A stretch of DNA of 64,000 nucleotides from Sphingomonas sp. Mn802worker (GTDB lineage Bacteria; Pseudomonadota; Alphaproteobacteria; Sphingomonadales; Sphingomonadaceae). The DNA lies in assembly GCF_000382485.1 (NCBI RefSeq), contig NZ_AORY01000005.1, positions 124,001 to 188,000 of the forward strand, written 5' to 3'. Positions 19,401 to 27,624 of this stretch are shown one piece after another (positions within the stretch are counted from its first letter, which is position 1; every line of letters starts with the position of its first letter). The translations under genes and the position numbers were made by a program. The notes beneath the pieces are model-generated. The model was not told the origin of the DNA. It searched no databases and saw only the letters and a list, made by a program, of their open reading frames with translations.

Positions 19401-19873
19401 CGGTCGACGGGCATTTCCGCCGGCTGTTCGCGACGCTGTTCGATGCCGGGGACGGTGTCGGCGGCCAGGCTCATCTGGAACTGGTCGACTCGGACGATCC
19501 TCTTGAAGCCGGGTTGGAGATCATGGCGCAGCCACCGGGCAAGCGGCTGCAATCGCTGACATTGCTGTCGGGGGGCGAGCAGGCGCTGACCGCGGTGGCG
19601 CTGATCTTCGGCCTGTTCCTGACCAACCCGGCGCCGATCTGCGTGCTCGACGAGGTCGACGCGCCATTGGACGATGCCAACATCGACCGCTTTTGCGCAC
19701 TGCTCGACCGGATGACGCGCGAGACACGGACGCGCTACCTGATCGTCACGCACAATGCGGTGACGATGAGCCGGATGCACCGCCTGTTCGGCGTGACGAT
19801 GGTCGAGCGCGGGGTCAGCCGGCTGGTATCGGTCGATCTCGGTCGCGCGGAACGGTTGCTCGCGGCGGAGTGA
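16454..19873 (+). CDS. smc: Chromosome segregation protein SMC
   Basis: This 1139-residue condensin ATPase has its Walker A motif GPNGCGKSNLLEA at residues 31-43. Long Ala/Arg/Glu-rich coiled coils flank a hinge near residues 505-620 (YERALAAALGDDLEVGL). The ABC signature LSGGEQALTAVALIF is near 1037 and Walker B PICVLDEVDAPLDDAN near 1060. It compacts and helps segregate the nucleoid with ScpA/ScpB, which are not in the window. Translation starts at GTG 16454. Its 3' end overlaps the convergent membrane-protein gene by 59 bases. Confidence 0.95.
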   Translation: MQIKRLRLTGFKSFVDPADLVIEPGLTGVVGPNGCGKSNLLEALRWTMGENSARSMRGAGMEDVIFAGTATRPPRDFAEVSILLEQEDGEESEVVRRIERGAGSAYRIDGRDVRAKDVQLLFADAATGAHSPALVSQNRIGAVIAAKPADRRAMLEEAAGIAGLHVRRRDAEARLRATEANLERLDAVIAESDARAGALRRQARVAERYRTLSDAIRTAEARVIFARWRDADRAAVAARGEASDAQAAVAAAQTAYYAAAAAQEDAIAALSQARTAALAARDDAAAAAQGLAALRADATAAERRAGELEQAGARIATDREREGDLANEATAALATLSRDSKALERAAAEAEASLPGLEAALSAAERLGRDAEIALAHALAAQASAQAEARIAHAALTQARARLTRAERERADAATACNAIAQAAPIAQEREAATAAQAAARGSAEEARTRLTAVEAAEHAAIAQRDAAEQARASTRAEQAALEAEQGTLTRALRRNGRTRLLDHITVVPGYERALAAALGDDLEVGLDIGDVAHWSDAAARENDPAPLAGAKPLGLHVQAPTVLGRRLAQVFVVEADDGAPLAAGQRVVTRAGVMRRWDGLIVTAGGLAAAERLERQNRLVTIEAALPAARDAVSDAAASLRAVSDAIAAAQGDASAARGEIARAEAANREAQARQARAETMLERIEGQRADADARERRAIRDSDEAAADVVRAEAASAALPDMSATADTIAALRQEDAARRHSVDAARGNRQAGERQAAVLRERLAGMLGDAKSWRARAGDAARRIADMAKREGEIARELAAITPRLPELARAVTQADAASDMLRAAVTRAAADEQACERMLREAEGNARRAGETLAAMREQRAGASARADHHEAHRIDLGRRAGERFECPAPVLPERIGFAPDQVGSADTETAAFERMLRERERIGPVNLVAAQELAELEASGAGNAAERAELGQAVNRLRGSIGTLNREGRQRLLAAFEAVDGHFRRLFATLFDAGDGVGGQAHLELVDSDDPLEAGLEIMAQPPGKRLQSLTLLSGGEQALTAVALIFGLFLTNPAPICVLDEVDAPLDDANIDRFCALLDRMTRETRTRYLIVTHNAVTMSRMHRLFGVTMVERGVSRLVSVDLGRAERLLAAE

Positions 19874-21080
19874 CACGCGTGATCCATGCGGGAGCCTGAT
19901 CGCGCACTGCCGCCCAGATGATCCACAGTACCGCGACCCCACGGATCGCCGCCGCGGTCGCGACATCGACCTGAGTGGCGGAAGGCCATGCGCCCTCCAT
20001 GCCGGCGAATAGCCAGAATTCGGCGAAATAGGCGAACAGGTCGCCAAGCAGGAACAGCGCCAGCGGTCGCGCACGCGTTCCCGTCAGCACTAGGAGCGGC
20101 CACAGCCACAGGTCGAATTGCGGCGACCACACCTTGTTGGTGAGCAGGAACCAGGCGAGGACGGGCGTGAACAGCACCCATAAGTGCGCTGTGTGCCGCC
20201 TCCATCCTGCAATCACGACAGCGGCGGCACCGACGAAGAAGGCGATCAGCGCCAGCTCGTTACGCGCGGGAATGTCGGTCGGGTACCAGTTGAAGGTGTT
20301 GGCAAGCTCCCACACGCTTGCCGCGGTGCCGCTACGCTCCTGCGAGAAGGCGTAGAACTCGCTCCAGTTGGTGAAGGCGCTTGCCGCGACAGGCACGTTG
20401 ACCACGCCCCAGGTGGCGACTGCAACCGAAACGAGCAGTGCGGCGCGCATGACGTTGGCGCCGATCTTACCACTGCGGTGCAACAGCGCGGCGAGGCCAA
20501 GCAGCGGAAGCAACAGCAACGGAAACAGCTTCGCCGCGCCGCCGAGTGCCGCGAGTGCTGTCGCGCGCACGTCCTGCCCGCGCGATGCGGCGATCACCGC
20601 CGCGACCGCCAGGCTGGCGGCGAGCAGGTCCCAATTGTGCGCGACGTACAGCACCAACGGCGGCGCGAGCGCCCAGCCATATTGCCGCAACCGGCCGACG
20701 CCTGCGCGTCGCATCAGGTGGAGGATCAGATAGGCGAAGGCGGTGTTGCCGAGCCACGTGGCAGTCAGGAAGTCGGCCGCATCGGCTCGCCCGAACCCGA
20801 GTACGCGCGCAACCAGCCCCTCCACCCAGATCAGCGCGCCGGTCAGCACCGGATATTCCATCCGTGCCTGAACATACGGCACCTGCCCCGCCGCTACCCC
20901 GCGCACCCCCCAGAACGGCACCGCGTCGCTGTAGCAGCCGGTGGTGTATTGCTCAGCCCCGACCCAGTAAGCACCGCAGTGAAGCTTGAACGCGAGCCCG
21001 GCGAGACAGGTCAGCGCAAGCGCCCAATAAGGCGCTTCGTCCCCCAGCCCGCGGGCCCAACGATCGATCGTTTCACGCAT
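19815..21080 (-). CDS. Polytopic membrane protein, glycosyltransferase 87-like
   Basis: This 421-residue protein has about ten hydrophobic segments and resembles DUF2029/GT87 polyprenyl-phosphate mannosyltransferases. The first extracytoplasmic loop carries YSDAVPFWGVRGVAAGQVPYVQARMEYPVLTGAL, where the acidic residue next to the first helix and the YPVLTG segment match the family layout. GAAKLFPLLLLPLL is the recognisable later motif. It may add sugars from a lipid carrier to an envelope polymer. I chose ATG 21080; the ATG at 21131 lies further upstream without support. The last 20 codons overlap smc antisense. Confidence 0.72.
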   Translation of the reverse strand: MRETIDRWARGLGDEAPYWALALTCLAGLAFKLHCGAYWVGAEQYTTGCYSDAVPFWGVRGVAAGQVPYVQARMEYPVLTGALIWVEGLVARVLGFGRADAADFLTATWLGNTAFAYLILHLMRRAGVGRLRQYGWALAPPLVLYVAHNWDLLAASLAVAAVIAASRGQDVRATALAALGGAAKLFPLLLLPLLGLAALLHRSGKIGANVMRAALLVSVAVATWGVVNVPVAASAFTNWSEFYAFSQERSGTAASVWELANTFNWYPTDIPARNELALIAFFVGAAAVVIAGWRRHTAHLWVLFTPVLAWFLLTNKVWSPQFDLWLWPLLVLTGTRARPLALFLLGDLFAYFAEFWLFAGMEGAWPSATQVDVATAAAIRGVAVLWIIWAAVRDQAPAWITRVTPPRATVPRDRDRPIPAG

Positions 21081-21167
21081 CACCGCACGTCTTGGCGAAG
21101 CATGGTGCGGGCGACAAGCGGACGCGTGCACCTCGACATTTCGCAGTAGCGAACATATATCGAACGG

Positions 21168-22415
21168 ATGGCGCAGCTCGATGTCAAACAGAAGCTGGCG
21201 ATCCTCGCCGACGCGGCGAAGTACGACGCGTCATGCGCCTCGTCGGGCACGTCGAAGCGCGACAGCCGCGACGGCAAGGGGCTGGGATCGACCGAGGGGA
21301 TGGGCATTTGCCACGCCTATGCACCCGACGGACGCTGTATCTCGTTGCTCAAAATTTTGCTGACCAACAGCTGTATCTTTGATTGCCATTATTGCATCAA
21401 TCGCAAAAGCTCGAACGTGCGGCGCGCACGATTTACCGCGGCCGAGGTCGTCAATCTCACGCTGTCCTTCTACCGGCGCAACTACATTGAGGGGCTGTTC
21501 CTGTCGTCGGGGATCATCTCGTCGCCCGATTACACGATGGAGCAGATCGTCGAGGTGGCGCGGTCTCTGCGCGAGGATCATCATTTCCGCGGCTACATCC
21601 ACCTCAAGACGATTCCCGATGCCGACCCGGAGCTGGTGCATCAGGCCGGGCTCTACGCCGACCGCGTGTCGATCAACGTCGAGCTGCCGACCTCGTCGGG
21701 GCTGAAGCGGCTCGCGCCCGAGAAGGACGAGGCACGGATTGAGGGCGCGATGCGCGGGGTCAAGGCATCGATCGCCGACCTGACCGATGCGAAGGCGAAG
21801 TACAAATCCGCACCGCGCTTCGCGCCTGCCGGTCAGTCGACGCAGATGATTGTCGGCGCCGACGCGGCGACCGACGGCGATATCGTCGGTAAGGCATCGC
21901 AATTGTACGATCGCTTCAACCTGCGACGCGTCTATTATTCGGCGTTCAGCCCGATCCCGGATGCGAGTGCGGTGCTGCCACTACAGCGCCCGCCGTTGAT
22001 GCGCGAGCATCGATTGTACCAGTCCGACTGGCTGATGCGCTTCTACGAGTTCCAGCCGCACGAGGTCGTCGCCGCCACCGACTCAGCGACGGGCATGCTG
22101 CCGCTCGACATTGATCCCAAGCTCGCCTGGGCGCTGAAGTTTCGCGAGCATTTCCCGGTCGACGTCAACCGGGCGCCGCGCGAGGCGCTGCTACGCGTGC
22201 CGGGACTGGGCACGAAGGCGGTAAAGAACATCCTAGCCTCGCGTCGTTGGCGGCGGTTGCGGCTCGACGATGTCGCGCGGCTGACCGTCTCGATCGCGAA
22301 GATCAGGCCCTTCATCGTCACCGACGACTGGCGACCGGTGTCGCTCACCGACCGCGCCGAGCTGAAGCCGCTGGTCGCGCCCAAAAAGCAGCAGCTGGAG
22401 CTGTTCGCGGCCTGA
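21168..22415 (+). CDS. Putative DNA modification/repair radical SAM protein
   Basis: This 415-residue protein belongs to the radical SAM family found beside UdgX/DUF4130 genes. The 4Fe-4S cluster motif is C-x3-C-x2-C in CIFDCHYCINRKSS (near residues 68-80). Later motifs are GLFLSSGI, HLKTIPDADPELV, SINVELPTSSGLKRLAPEK and PLQRPPLMREHRLYQSDWLMRFY. A C-terminal helix-hairpin-helix (LRVPGLGTKAVKNILASRR) suggests nucleic-acid binding. Substrate is unknown; the family resembles spore photoproduct lyase. A TATAT run sits just upstream of the ATG, which lacks a clear Shine-Dalgarno. Confidence 0.9.
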   Translation: MAQLDVKQKLAILADAAKYDASCASSGTSKRDSRDGKGLGSTEGMGICHAYAPDGRCISLLKILLTNSCIFDCHYCINRKSSNVRRARFTAAEVVNLTLSFYRRNYIEGLFLSSGIISSPDYTMEQIVEVARSLREDHHFRGYIHLKTIPDADPELVHQAGLYADRVSINVELPTSSGLKRLAPEKDEARIEGAMRGVKASIADLTDAKAKYKSAPRFAPAGQSTQMIVGADAATDGDIVGKASQLYDRFNLRRVYYSAFSPIPDASAVLPLQRPPLMREHRLYQSDWLMRFYEFQPHEVVAATDSATGMLPLDIDPKLAWALKFREHFPVDVNRAPREALLRVPGLGTKAVKNILASRRWRRLRLDDVARLTVSIAKIRPFIVTDDWRPVSLTDRAELKPLVAPKKQQLELFAA

Positions 22416-22419
22416 GCCG

Positions 22420-22905
22420 TCAGCGAAGTAAGCGCGTCATCAGATAATTGTGGATCGGCACGCCATTCAGGGCGACGTCGCGCCGCTGCACCAACGTGAA
22501 GTCGTGCCGCTCGAACAGGCTGCGCGCCAGTTCGCTCGCCTCGACATGCAGGTCGGTGATGCCCGCGGTGCGCGCATGGTCGAGCAGCGCTTCGACGATC
22601 CGCGATGCGACGCCGGTGCCGACCGCGTCGGGGTGGCAGTAAAGCAGGTCGATATGACCATTCGCCTCCAGATCGCCGAAGCCGAGCACGCAACCGTCAG
22701 TGTCGACCGCAACCAGCGTACGGCGGCCATCGCCAGCGCGCACGACGAACCGTTCGGGATCGGGCTCCTCGGGTGCCCAGGCCGCAACCTGCGCTCGTGT
22801 GTACCGGCGTGGACCCAGGTCACGGACCGCGAGAAAGTAGACCCGCGCCATCGCCGACGCGTCACCGGCCCGGTAATCGCGAAGAATGAAGGGCAAGGTG
22901 GTCAT
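22420..22905 (-). CDS. GNAT family N-acetyltransferase
   Basis: This 161-residue GNAT domain has an N-terminal IRDYRAGD-like start (FILRDYRAGDASAMARVYF), a central GHIDLLYCHPDAVGTGVASRIVEALLDHAR block holding the acetyl-CoA binding loop, and a typical end (ASELARSLFERHDFTLVQRRDVALNGVPIHNYLMTRLL). It most resembles PhnO/YafP-type acetyltransferases acting on small amines. It lies antisense between the two rightward DNA-repair genes and ends four bases from the radical SAM stop. The start was chosen at ATG 22905 because earlier readings are antisense to UdgX. Confidence 0.87.
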   Translation of the reverse strand: MTTLPFILRDYRAGDASAMARVYFLAVRDLGPRRYTRAQVAAWAPEEPDPERFVVRAGDGRRTLVAVDTDGCVLGFGDLEANGHIDLLYCHPDAVGTGVASRIVEALLDHARTAGITDLHVEASELARSLFERHDFTLVQRRDVALNGVPIHNYLMTRLLR

Positions 22906-22996
22906 CCGGGCTGACTTGATCGCAACCGAGCCGCTTGTCACCACATGTTGATCGCTCCCCGCAACCGAGGCGTGCGGTTGCGGGTTGTTCGGATGC

Positions 22997-24400
22997 ATGC
23001 GCGTCGTCACCCTGCCCGCCCCCGATGATTTCGACGCCTGGCGCGATGCGGCGCGCGGGCTGGCGGCCGACAACATGCCGCCGGATGAAGTCGTCTGGCA
23101 AATCGGCGATGTGCCGGGCGACCTGTTCGCCGCGGCGGGAAGTGATGCGCCCGCGCCGCGGCACGATCCGACCGAGCCGGCGCTCAAGGTGTCGCGGGCG
23201 TTCCTCGACCTCGCGCGCAGTGCCGCGCTCCACCACGATCCCGAGCGGTTTGCCCTTCTCTACACCGCGCTTTACCGCCTGCGGCGCGAGCCCAAGCTGG
23301 TCGAGGATCAGGCCGATCCGCTGGTCAGGCGACTTGACGGGCTCGCCAAGCATGTGCGGCGCGACATCCACAAGATGCGCGCATTCCTGCGCTTTCGCGA
23401 GGTGGAAGAGGACGGCGCCACGCGCTTTGTCGCCTGGTGGGAGCCCGATCACCATATCGTGCGCGCGAATGCCGCCTTCTTCGTCAACCGCTTCGCGTCG
23501 ATGCGCTGGTCGATCCTGACCCCCGAGGTGTCGCTCCACTGGGACGGGGCGGCGCTGTCGCAAGGGCCGGGGGCGCAGCGCGGCGATGCGCCCGAGGGAG
23601 ACCCGATCGAAGACGTATGGAAAACCTATTACGCCAGCATCTTCAATCCCGCGCGGGTCAAGGTCGGCGCGATGTTGAAGGAGATGCCACGCAAATATTG
23701 GAAGAACATGCCGGAAACCGCGCTCGTCCCTGAGCTGCTGGCGACTGCGCAGGCACGGGAGAGCGGAATGATCGCGCAGGCACGCACGGCAGTCGGCGGC
23801 AATGCGCAGGCGGCATGGGCAGCATTGCGTGAGGAGGCGATGAGCTGCACGCGCTGTCACCTGTACAAACACGCGACGCAGACCGTGTTCGGCGAGGGAC
23901 CGATCGCGGCATCGATGATGTTCGTCGGCGAGCAGCCGGGCGATCAGGAGGATTTGGCCGGACACCCCTTCGTCGGCCCCGCGGGACAGGTGTTCAACCG
24001 TGCCCTCGCCGAGGCCGGGATCACACGCGAGGAAACTTACGTCACCAACGCGGTCAAGCATTTCAAATTCGAGCCGCGCGGCAAGCGGCGCATCCACGCC
24101 AAGCCCGACGCGGGCGAGATCACCGCGTGCCGCTGGTGGATTGAGCAGGAGCAGATGCTGCTCCGCCCCAAAGTGACGGTGGCACTGGGCGCGACCGCGG
24201 CGCGCAGCCTGTTCGGCAAGACGATGACGATCGGGCGCGAGCGCGGTCGCGCGCTGACGCTGCCGAGCGAGGGCGGCGGCATCGCATGGATCACGGTGCA
24301 CCCGAGCTACCTCCTCCGGCTGCCCGACGAGGCGGCGCGCGAAACCGAATATGCAAAGTTCGTCGAGGACCTGCGCGCGGCGCACGCGCTTACCGGATGA
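22997..24400 (+). CDS. UdgX family uracil-DNA binding protein fused to DUF4130
   Basis: This 467-residue two-domain protein has an N-terminal DUF4130 domain (residues about 1-255, with FDAWRDAARGL and ADPLVRRLDGLAKHVRRDIHKMRAF). A family-4/5-like uracil-DNA glycosylase domain follows. The UDG domain shows CTRCHLY iron-sulfur cysteines, motif GEQPGDQED at 311-319, HPFVGPAGQVFNRAL, and the UdgX-specific R-loop KRRIH at 363-367. In mycobacterial UdgX that histidine forms a covalent bond with the abasic sugar. It pairs functionally with the radical SAM gene upstream. Earlier TTG 22985 is unlikely. Confidence 0.93.
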   Translation: MRVVTLPAPDDFDAWRDAARGLAADNMPPDEVVWQIGDVPGDLFAAAGSDAPAPRHDPTEPALKVSRAFLDLARSAALHHDPERFALLYTALYRLRREPKLVEDQADPLVRRLDGLAKHVRRDIHKMRAFLRFREVEEDGATRFVAWWEPDHHIVRANAAFFVNRFASMRWSILTPEVSLHWDGAALSQGPGAQRGDAPEGDPIEDVWKTYYASIFNPARVKVGAMLKEMPRKYWKNMPETALVPELLATAQARESGMIAQARTAVGGNAQAAWAALREEAMSCTRCHLYKHATQTVFGEGPIAASMMFVGEQPGDQEDLAGHPFVGPAGQVFNRALAEAGITREETYVTNAVKHFKFEPRGKRRIHAKPDAGEITACRWWIEQEQMLLRPKVTVALGATAARSLFGKTMTIGRERGRALTLPSEGGGIAWITVHPSYLLRLPDEAARETEYAKFVEDLRAAHALTG

Positions 24401-24567
24401 TGGTGACGGGGATGGTGTAGGAATGCCGGCGGCGTCGCGCTCGTCTACGATCAGCGCGGCGATCTTGCCCAACCACGCGCGTCGAAACGTTGCCGCCCGG
24501 CATGACCGGCAGACGTGCTCAGAAAAGCGGCTTCCTTTCGGCCGCCGTTTCGCGCAAGCGCGCGGCT

Positions 24568-25200
24568 ATGGTCGAGAAGCTCCTAGCAACGCTTGCCGCA
24601 TTCGCCATCGCCGTCATCTCCGGCATGGGCTATTTCGGCATCGTGCTGCTGATGGCGATTGAGAGCGCGTGCATTCCACTGCCCTCAGAAATCATCATGC
24701 CGTTCGCTGGCTATCTAGTGTCGACCGGGCGGTTCGAGCTGTTCGCCGCCGCGACCGCGGGCGCGATCGGGTGCAATTTGGGCTCGATCGTCGCCTATGA
24801 GATCGGCAAGCGTGGCGGGCGACCGCTGGCGGAGAAGTTCGGGCGCTACGTGTTGATCGGTCCGGGCGAGCTCGACCTCGCCGATCGGTTCTTCAACAAA
24901 TGGGGTGGCTTCGCGATCCTGATCGGACGGATGCTGCCAGTGATCCGCACCTTTATCGCCTTTCCCGCAGGCGTCGCGCGAATGAAGCTGATCCCGTTCC
25001 ACGTCTACACCTTCATCGGGTCATGGCCGTTTTGCCTGCTGCTCGCATGGATCGGCATGAAGCTGGGCGACCAGTGGAACAGCGATCCGCGGCTGAAAGC
25101 GTTCTTCCACCGCGCCGACGCAGTGATCGGCGTCGTGCTGGTGGCGGCAATCGCCCTCTACGTCTGGCACCGCATGCGCGGCATGAAGAAGCACGGCTGA
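24568..25200 (+). CDS. DedA family membrane protein
   Basis: This 210-residue inner-membrane protein carries the VTT/DedA signature: AIESACIPLPSEIIMPFAGYLV near the N-terminus, then GAIGCNLGSIVAYEIGKRGG, and FNKWGGFAILIGRMLPVIRTFIAFPAGVARM with the conserved acidic and arginine residues. DedA proteins are flippase-like and affect membrane potential and undecaprenyl-phosphate or lipid recycling. The start is the ATG at 24568, which begins the first helix. A longer reading from 24490 adds 26 Arg-rich residues. It ends 16 bases from the stop of the convergent DJ-1 gene. Confidence 0.92.
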   Translation: MVEKLLATLAAFAIAVISGMGYFGIVLLMAIESACIPLPSEIIMPFAGYLVSTGRFELFAAATAGAIGCNLGSIVAYEIGKRGGRPLAEKFGRYVLIGPGELDLADRFFNKWGGFAILIGRMLPVIRTFIAFPAGVARMKLIPFHVYTFIGSWPFCLLLAWIGMKLGDQWNSDPRLKAFFHRADAVIGVVLVAAIALYVWHRMRGMKKHG

Positions 25201-25216
25201 GATAGCGGGCGCGCAA

Positions 25217-25903
25217 TCAGGCGAAGTTGCGGCGTGCCGCCAGCGCGCGCAATTCGGCGTCGCGCTCTCCCGCCGCTGCCGCCGCTCGCCGGTGGTAGGC
25301 GGCGAGCAGCGCCGGATCGACCCGCTCAGGTGAACCGGCGTCGAACGGCGGCGCTGGGTCGTATTCGAGGCTGAGCTGCACCAATTCGGCGTGACGCTGC
25401 CCGCGAATCAGTGCGGTGAGCGTCAGCGCGAAGTCAATGCCGGCGGTCACGCCGCCGCCGGTCACGCGGTTGCGGTCGCACACGACGCGTTCGGCGACCG
25501 GCTCCGCGCCGAACAACGGCAGCATGTGGCGCTGCGCCCAGTGGCTCGTCGCGCGATGCCCGCACAGCAGCCCCGCCGCGCCGAGGATGAGCGAGCCGGT
25601 GCAGACGCTGGTCACCCACTCTGCCCCTTCACCAACCTGCGCGACCCACGCCATCGTCGCATCGTCGGCGATCGCGCCGTTCACACCCATGCCGCCGGGC
25701 ACGCACAGGATATCGGCGCCTGGCACCTGGTCGAAGGCTGCCGTCGGCAGGATCGCGAAGCCGGCATCGGTCAGCACCGGATCGCGCGTCGCGGCGACTA
25801 AGTCGACCTGCGCGTCGCCAAGCCGCGACAGCACCTGTGCGGGGCCGGTCAGGTCCAGCTGCGTCACGTTCGAAAACAGCAGAAAGGCGATGCGGATCGG
25901 CAT
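25217..25903 (-). CDS. DJ-1/PfpI family protein, isonitrile hydratase-like
   Basis: This 228-residue glutamine-amidotransferase-like fold has an opening RIAFLLFSNVTQLDLTGPAQVLSR and a nucleophile elbow with cysteine in VTSVCTGSLILGAAGLLCGHRATSHW. GGGVTAGIDFALTL follows. This pattern matches cyclohexyl-isocyanide hydratase (InhA) and GlxA-type proteins without an HTH domain. Actual substrate is unknown. The last 40 residues, Ala/Arg-rich, extend past the core. The 234 bases upstream hold no gene; its promoter should be there. Confidence 0.86.
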   Translation of the reverse strand: MPIRIAFLLFSNVTQLDLTGPAQVLSRLGDAQVDLVAATRDPVLTDAGFAILPTAAFDQVPGADILCVPGGMGVNGAIADDATMAWVAQVGEGAEWVTSVCTGSLILGAAGLLCGHRATSHWAQRHMLPLFGAEPVAERVVCDRNRVTGGGVTAGIDFALTLTALIRGQRHAELVQLSLEYDPAPPFDAGSPERVDPALLAAYHRRAAAAAGERDAELRALAARRNFA

Positions 25904-26137
25904 GGCGAGGGGCTCCTATCTAACGAGTGCCCAGGCGCGCGGCGGTAGCGACGTCGCGCTTCCCCGCGGTGCTCCGCGAATGCGCCAGTTACGCGAGTCT
26001 TGTCCAAGCGTAGAATAGGATGTGATCCGGCTCAACCCGCCGGTTGGGTTGGGTAAGGTGGCAACGCTACCACCATCGCACGGCAAAGAAACGTCACCGC
26101 GGATTGCGCGCAGGAGGACGAGGAACCCGCGGGTCGA

Positions 26138-26590
26138 TCACGGCAGGTCGGGCGTCTCCGCCTTTCGCGTCGCCTGACGCTCGCGCTTCCATGCCGACAG
26201 GTCCTGCACGTTGCACCCGGTGGCGCCCGCCGCGCCGACTGCGGAGCAGGTGCCGACACCGGTGTTGCCGACGGTACGGTTCGCCTGCTCCTTCACCGCC
26301 CAGCTCGCATTCTCGGGCGTTACCTCGAAGTTGCGTAGTTCCTTGGGAATACGGAACTGCTCCTCGGCGGAGCGGCGGACGCAGACCACGATTTCCTCGT
26401 TGTTCGCGTTGGTCGGGCAGCGTTCGTTGCCGTAGAGGACAAGCACGCCGTTGACGGGCGCGCTCTTCGACACGCCGTCAGCCGCAGTCACCTTGGCAAT
26501 GCGCGGCGTCGTCGGCGCGGGTGGGCCGGAGCCTTGCGCCATCGCAGTGTTCGCCGCGAGCATCAGTGGCAGGGCAATCAGAGCACGCAT
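26138..26590 (-). CDS. Small secreted protein of unknown function
   Basis: This 150-residue protein has a signal peptide (MRALIALPLMLAANTAMAQ). The mature part has four cysteines (ERCPT, VVCVRRS, GTCSAV, TGCNV) that could form two disulfides, plus the sequence EEIVVCVRRSAEEQFRIPKELR. I recognise it only as a type often seen in sphingomonads and do not assign a function. It follows coq7 by nine bases on the same strand and may be the last gene of that operon. Downstream there is a weak hairpin only. Confidence 0.75.
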   Translation of the reverse strand: MRALIALPLMLAANTAMAQGSGPPAPTTPRIAKVTAADGVSKSAPVNGVLVLYGNERCPTNANNEEIVVCVRRSAEEQFRIPKELRNFEVTPENASWAVKEQANRTVGNTGVGTCSAVGAAGATGCNVQDLSAWKRERQATRKAETPDLP

Positions 26591-26599
26591 AGGCCTTCC

Positions 26600-27133
26600 T
26601 CAGATACGTTTCGCCGCGGCGATCGCGACGCGGCAGCCGAGCCGGATCGCGGCCGACATGATCGGATAGCCGAACGCCTGCTCGGCCCCGTGCGCGAGCG
26701 CGGTGTCGCGGTGCTCGAGTTCCTCGGCCTGGAATTCGCGGATCGCGTCGGACAGCTCGGGATCGCTGTCGCCCAATTCGGCGAGTTGCTCCTCATAATG
26801 CTTGTCGATCTCGGTCTCGACCGCGGCGGTGCACGCCATCGCGGCATTGGGGCCGATCGCGGCGGTGACTGCGCCGAGCGCGAAGCCCGCCGCGTCCCAG
26901 AACGGCGCGAGCAACGTCGGGCGAACGCCGCGCTCGGCGATCATGCGGTCGAAGAAGGCGCGGTGCTTTTCCTCCTGCAACGCCATGCCCGCGATCTCGC
27001 GCGCCACTGCGGTGCGGTGGCCCATGACCGCAAGTTGCCCCGCGTAGATGCGCGTCGCGCCGAACTCACCCGCCTGGTCGACGCGGATCATCGACTGGCT
27101 CTTGACCGGACGGTCACCCGGTTTCCACGTCAT
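26600..27133 (-). CDS. coq7: Demethoxyubiquinone hydroxylase (Coq7)
   Basis: This 177-residue diiron monooxygenase hydroxylates demethoxyubiquinone in ubiquinone synthesis. The carboxylate/histidine ligands appear as RVDQAGEFGATRIYAGQ, ALQEEKHRAFFDRM, AVETEIDKHYEEQL and EFQAEELEHRDTAL, the two EExxH-like units expected for the ferritin-like fold. I start at ATG 27133, which overlaps the dsbB stop (ATGA). Upstream extension is not conserved. It belongs to the leftward ctpA-dsbB-coq7 run. Confidence 0.94.
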   Translation of the reverse strand: MTWKPGDRPVKSQSMIRVDQAGEFGATRIYAGQLAVMGHRTAVAREIAGMALQEEKHRAFFDRMIAERGVRPTLLAPFWDAAGFALGAVTAAIGPNAAMACTAAVETEIDKHYEEQLAELGDSDPELSDAIREFQAEELEHRDTALAHGAEQAFGYPIMSAAIRLGCRVAIAAAKRI

Positions 27134-27624
27134 GCACGCCTCCTGAGCAGCCAGCCGATCACGCCCGCACCGACAAGCGACACCGCGGCATTCCATCCTG
27201 CGAGCGAGACGCCGAACAGCGTCCACTGCGCCGAATCGCAACGAACGATGGGGGCGGCGAGCAGATCCTTCAACATCGCATCAGTCGATCGGCCTGCGCC
27301 GCTGATCGTCATCGTGCAGGCGGTGATCCCCTGCCACCAGTGATATTCGACACCGGCATGGAAGATGCCGATCAGCCCGGAGATCGCGATCAGCGCCGCG
27401 GCACCCGCCACCAGCGTCGCCTTCGTCCGCGCACCGCCCGCAACGAACGACAGGACGGCGAGCACCAGCGCGCCGTAATGCGGCCAGCGTTGCCAGTGAC
27501 ACATCTCGCACGGGTAGAGATGCCCGATCAGCTGAAAGCTCCACGCGCCCGCCAGCAGCGCGGCAGGCACGAGGAGCGCGAGGATGCGCGCGCGCCGCTG
27601 CGATGCGTTGAGGATCGCGGTCAC
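27130..27624 (-). CDS. dsbB: Disulfide bond formation protein B
   Basis: This 164-residue inner-membrane protein has four helices and re-oxidises DsbA with ubiquinone. The first periplasmic cysteine pair is in LYPCEMCHWQRWPH. The second is spread as GITACTMTI and IVRCDSAQW. It overlaps both neighbours by four bases, ctpA upstream and coq7 downstream, so the three genes are coupled. Placement next to coq7 is functionally neat, because DsbB uses the quinone that Coq7 helps make. The two DsbA-like proteins of the window are possible partners. Confidence 0.92.
   Translation of the reverse strand: MTAILNASQRRARILALLVPAALLAGAWSFQLIGHLYPCEMCHWQRWPHYGALVLAVLSFVAGGARTKATLVAGAAALIAISGLIGIFHAGVEYHWWQGITACTMTISGAGRSTDAMLKDLLAAPIVRCDSAQWTLFGVSLAGWNAAVSLVGAGVIGWLLRRRA

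Noticed and set aside
26030..26060. CAACCC...GGGTTG hairpin downstream of the small secreted protein
   Set aside because: The stem is only six bases and no U-tract follows, so a terminator is not supported.
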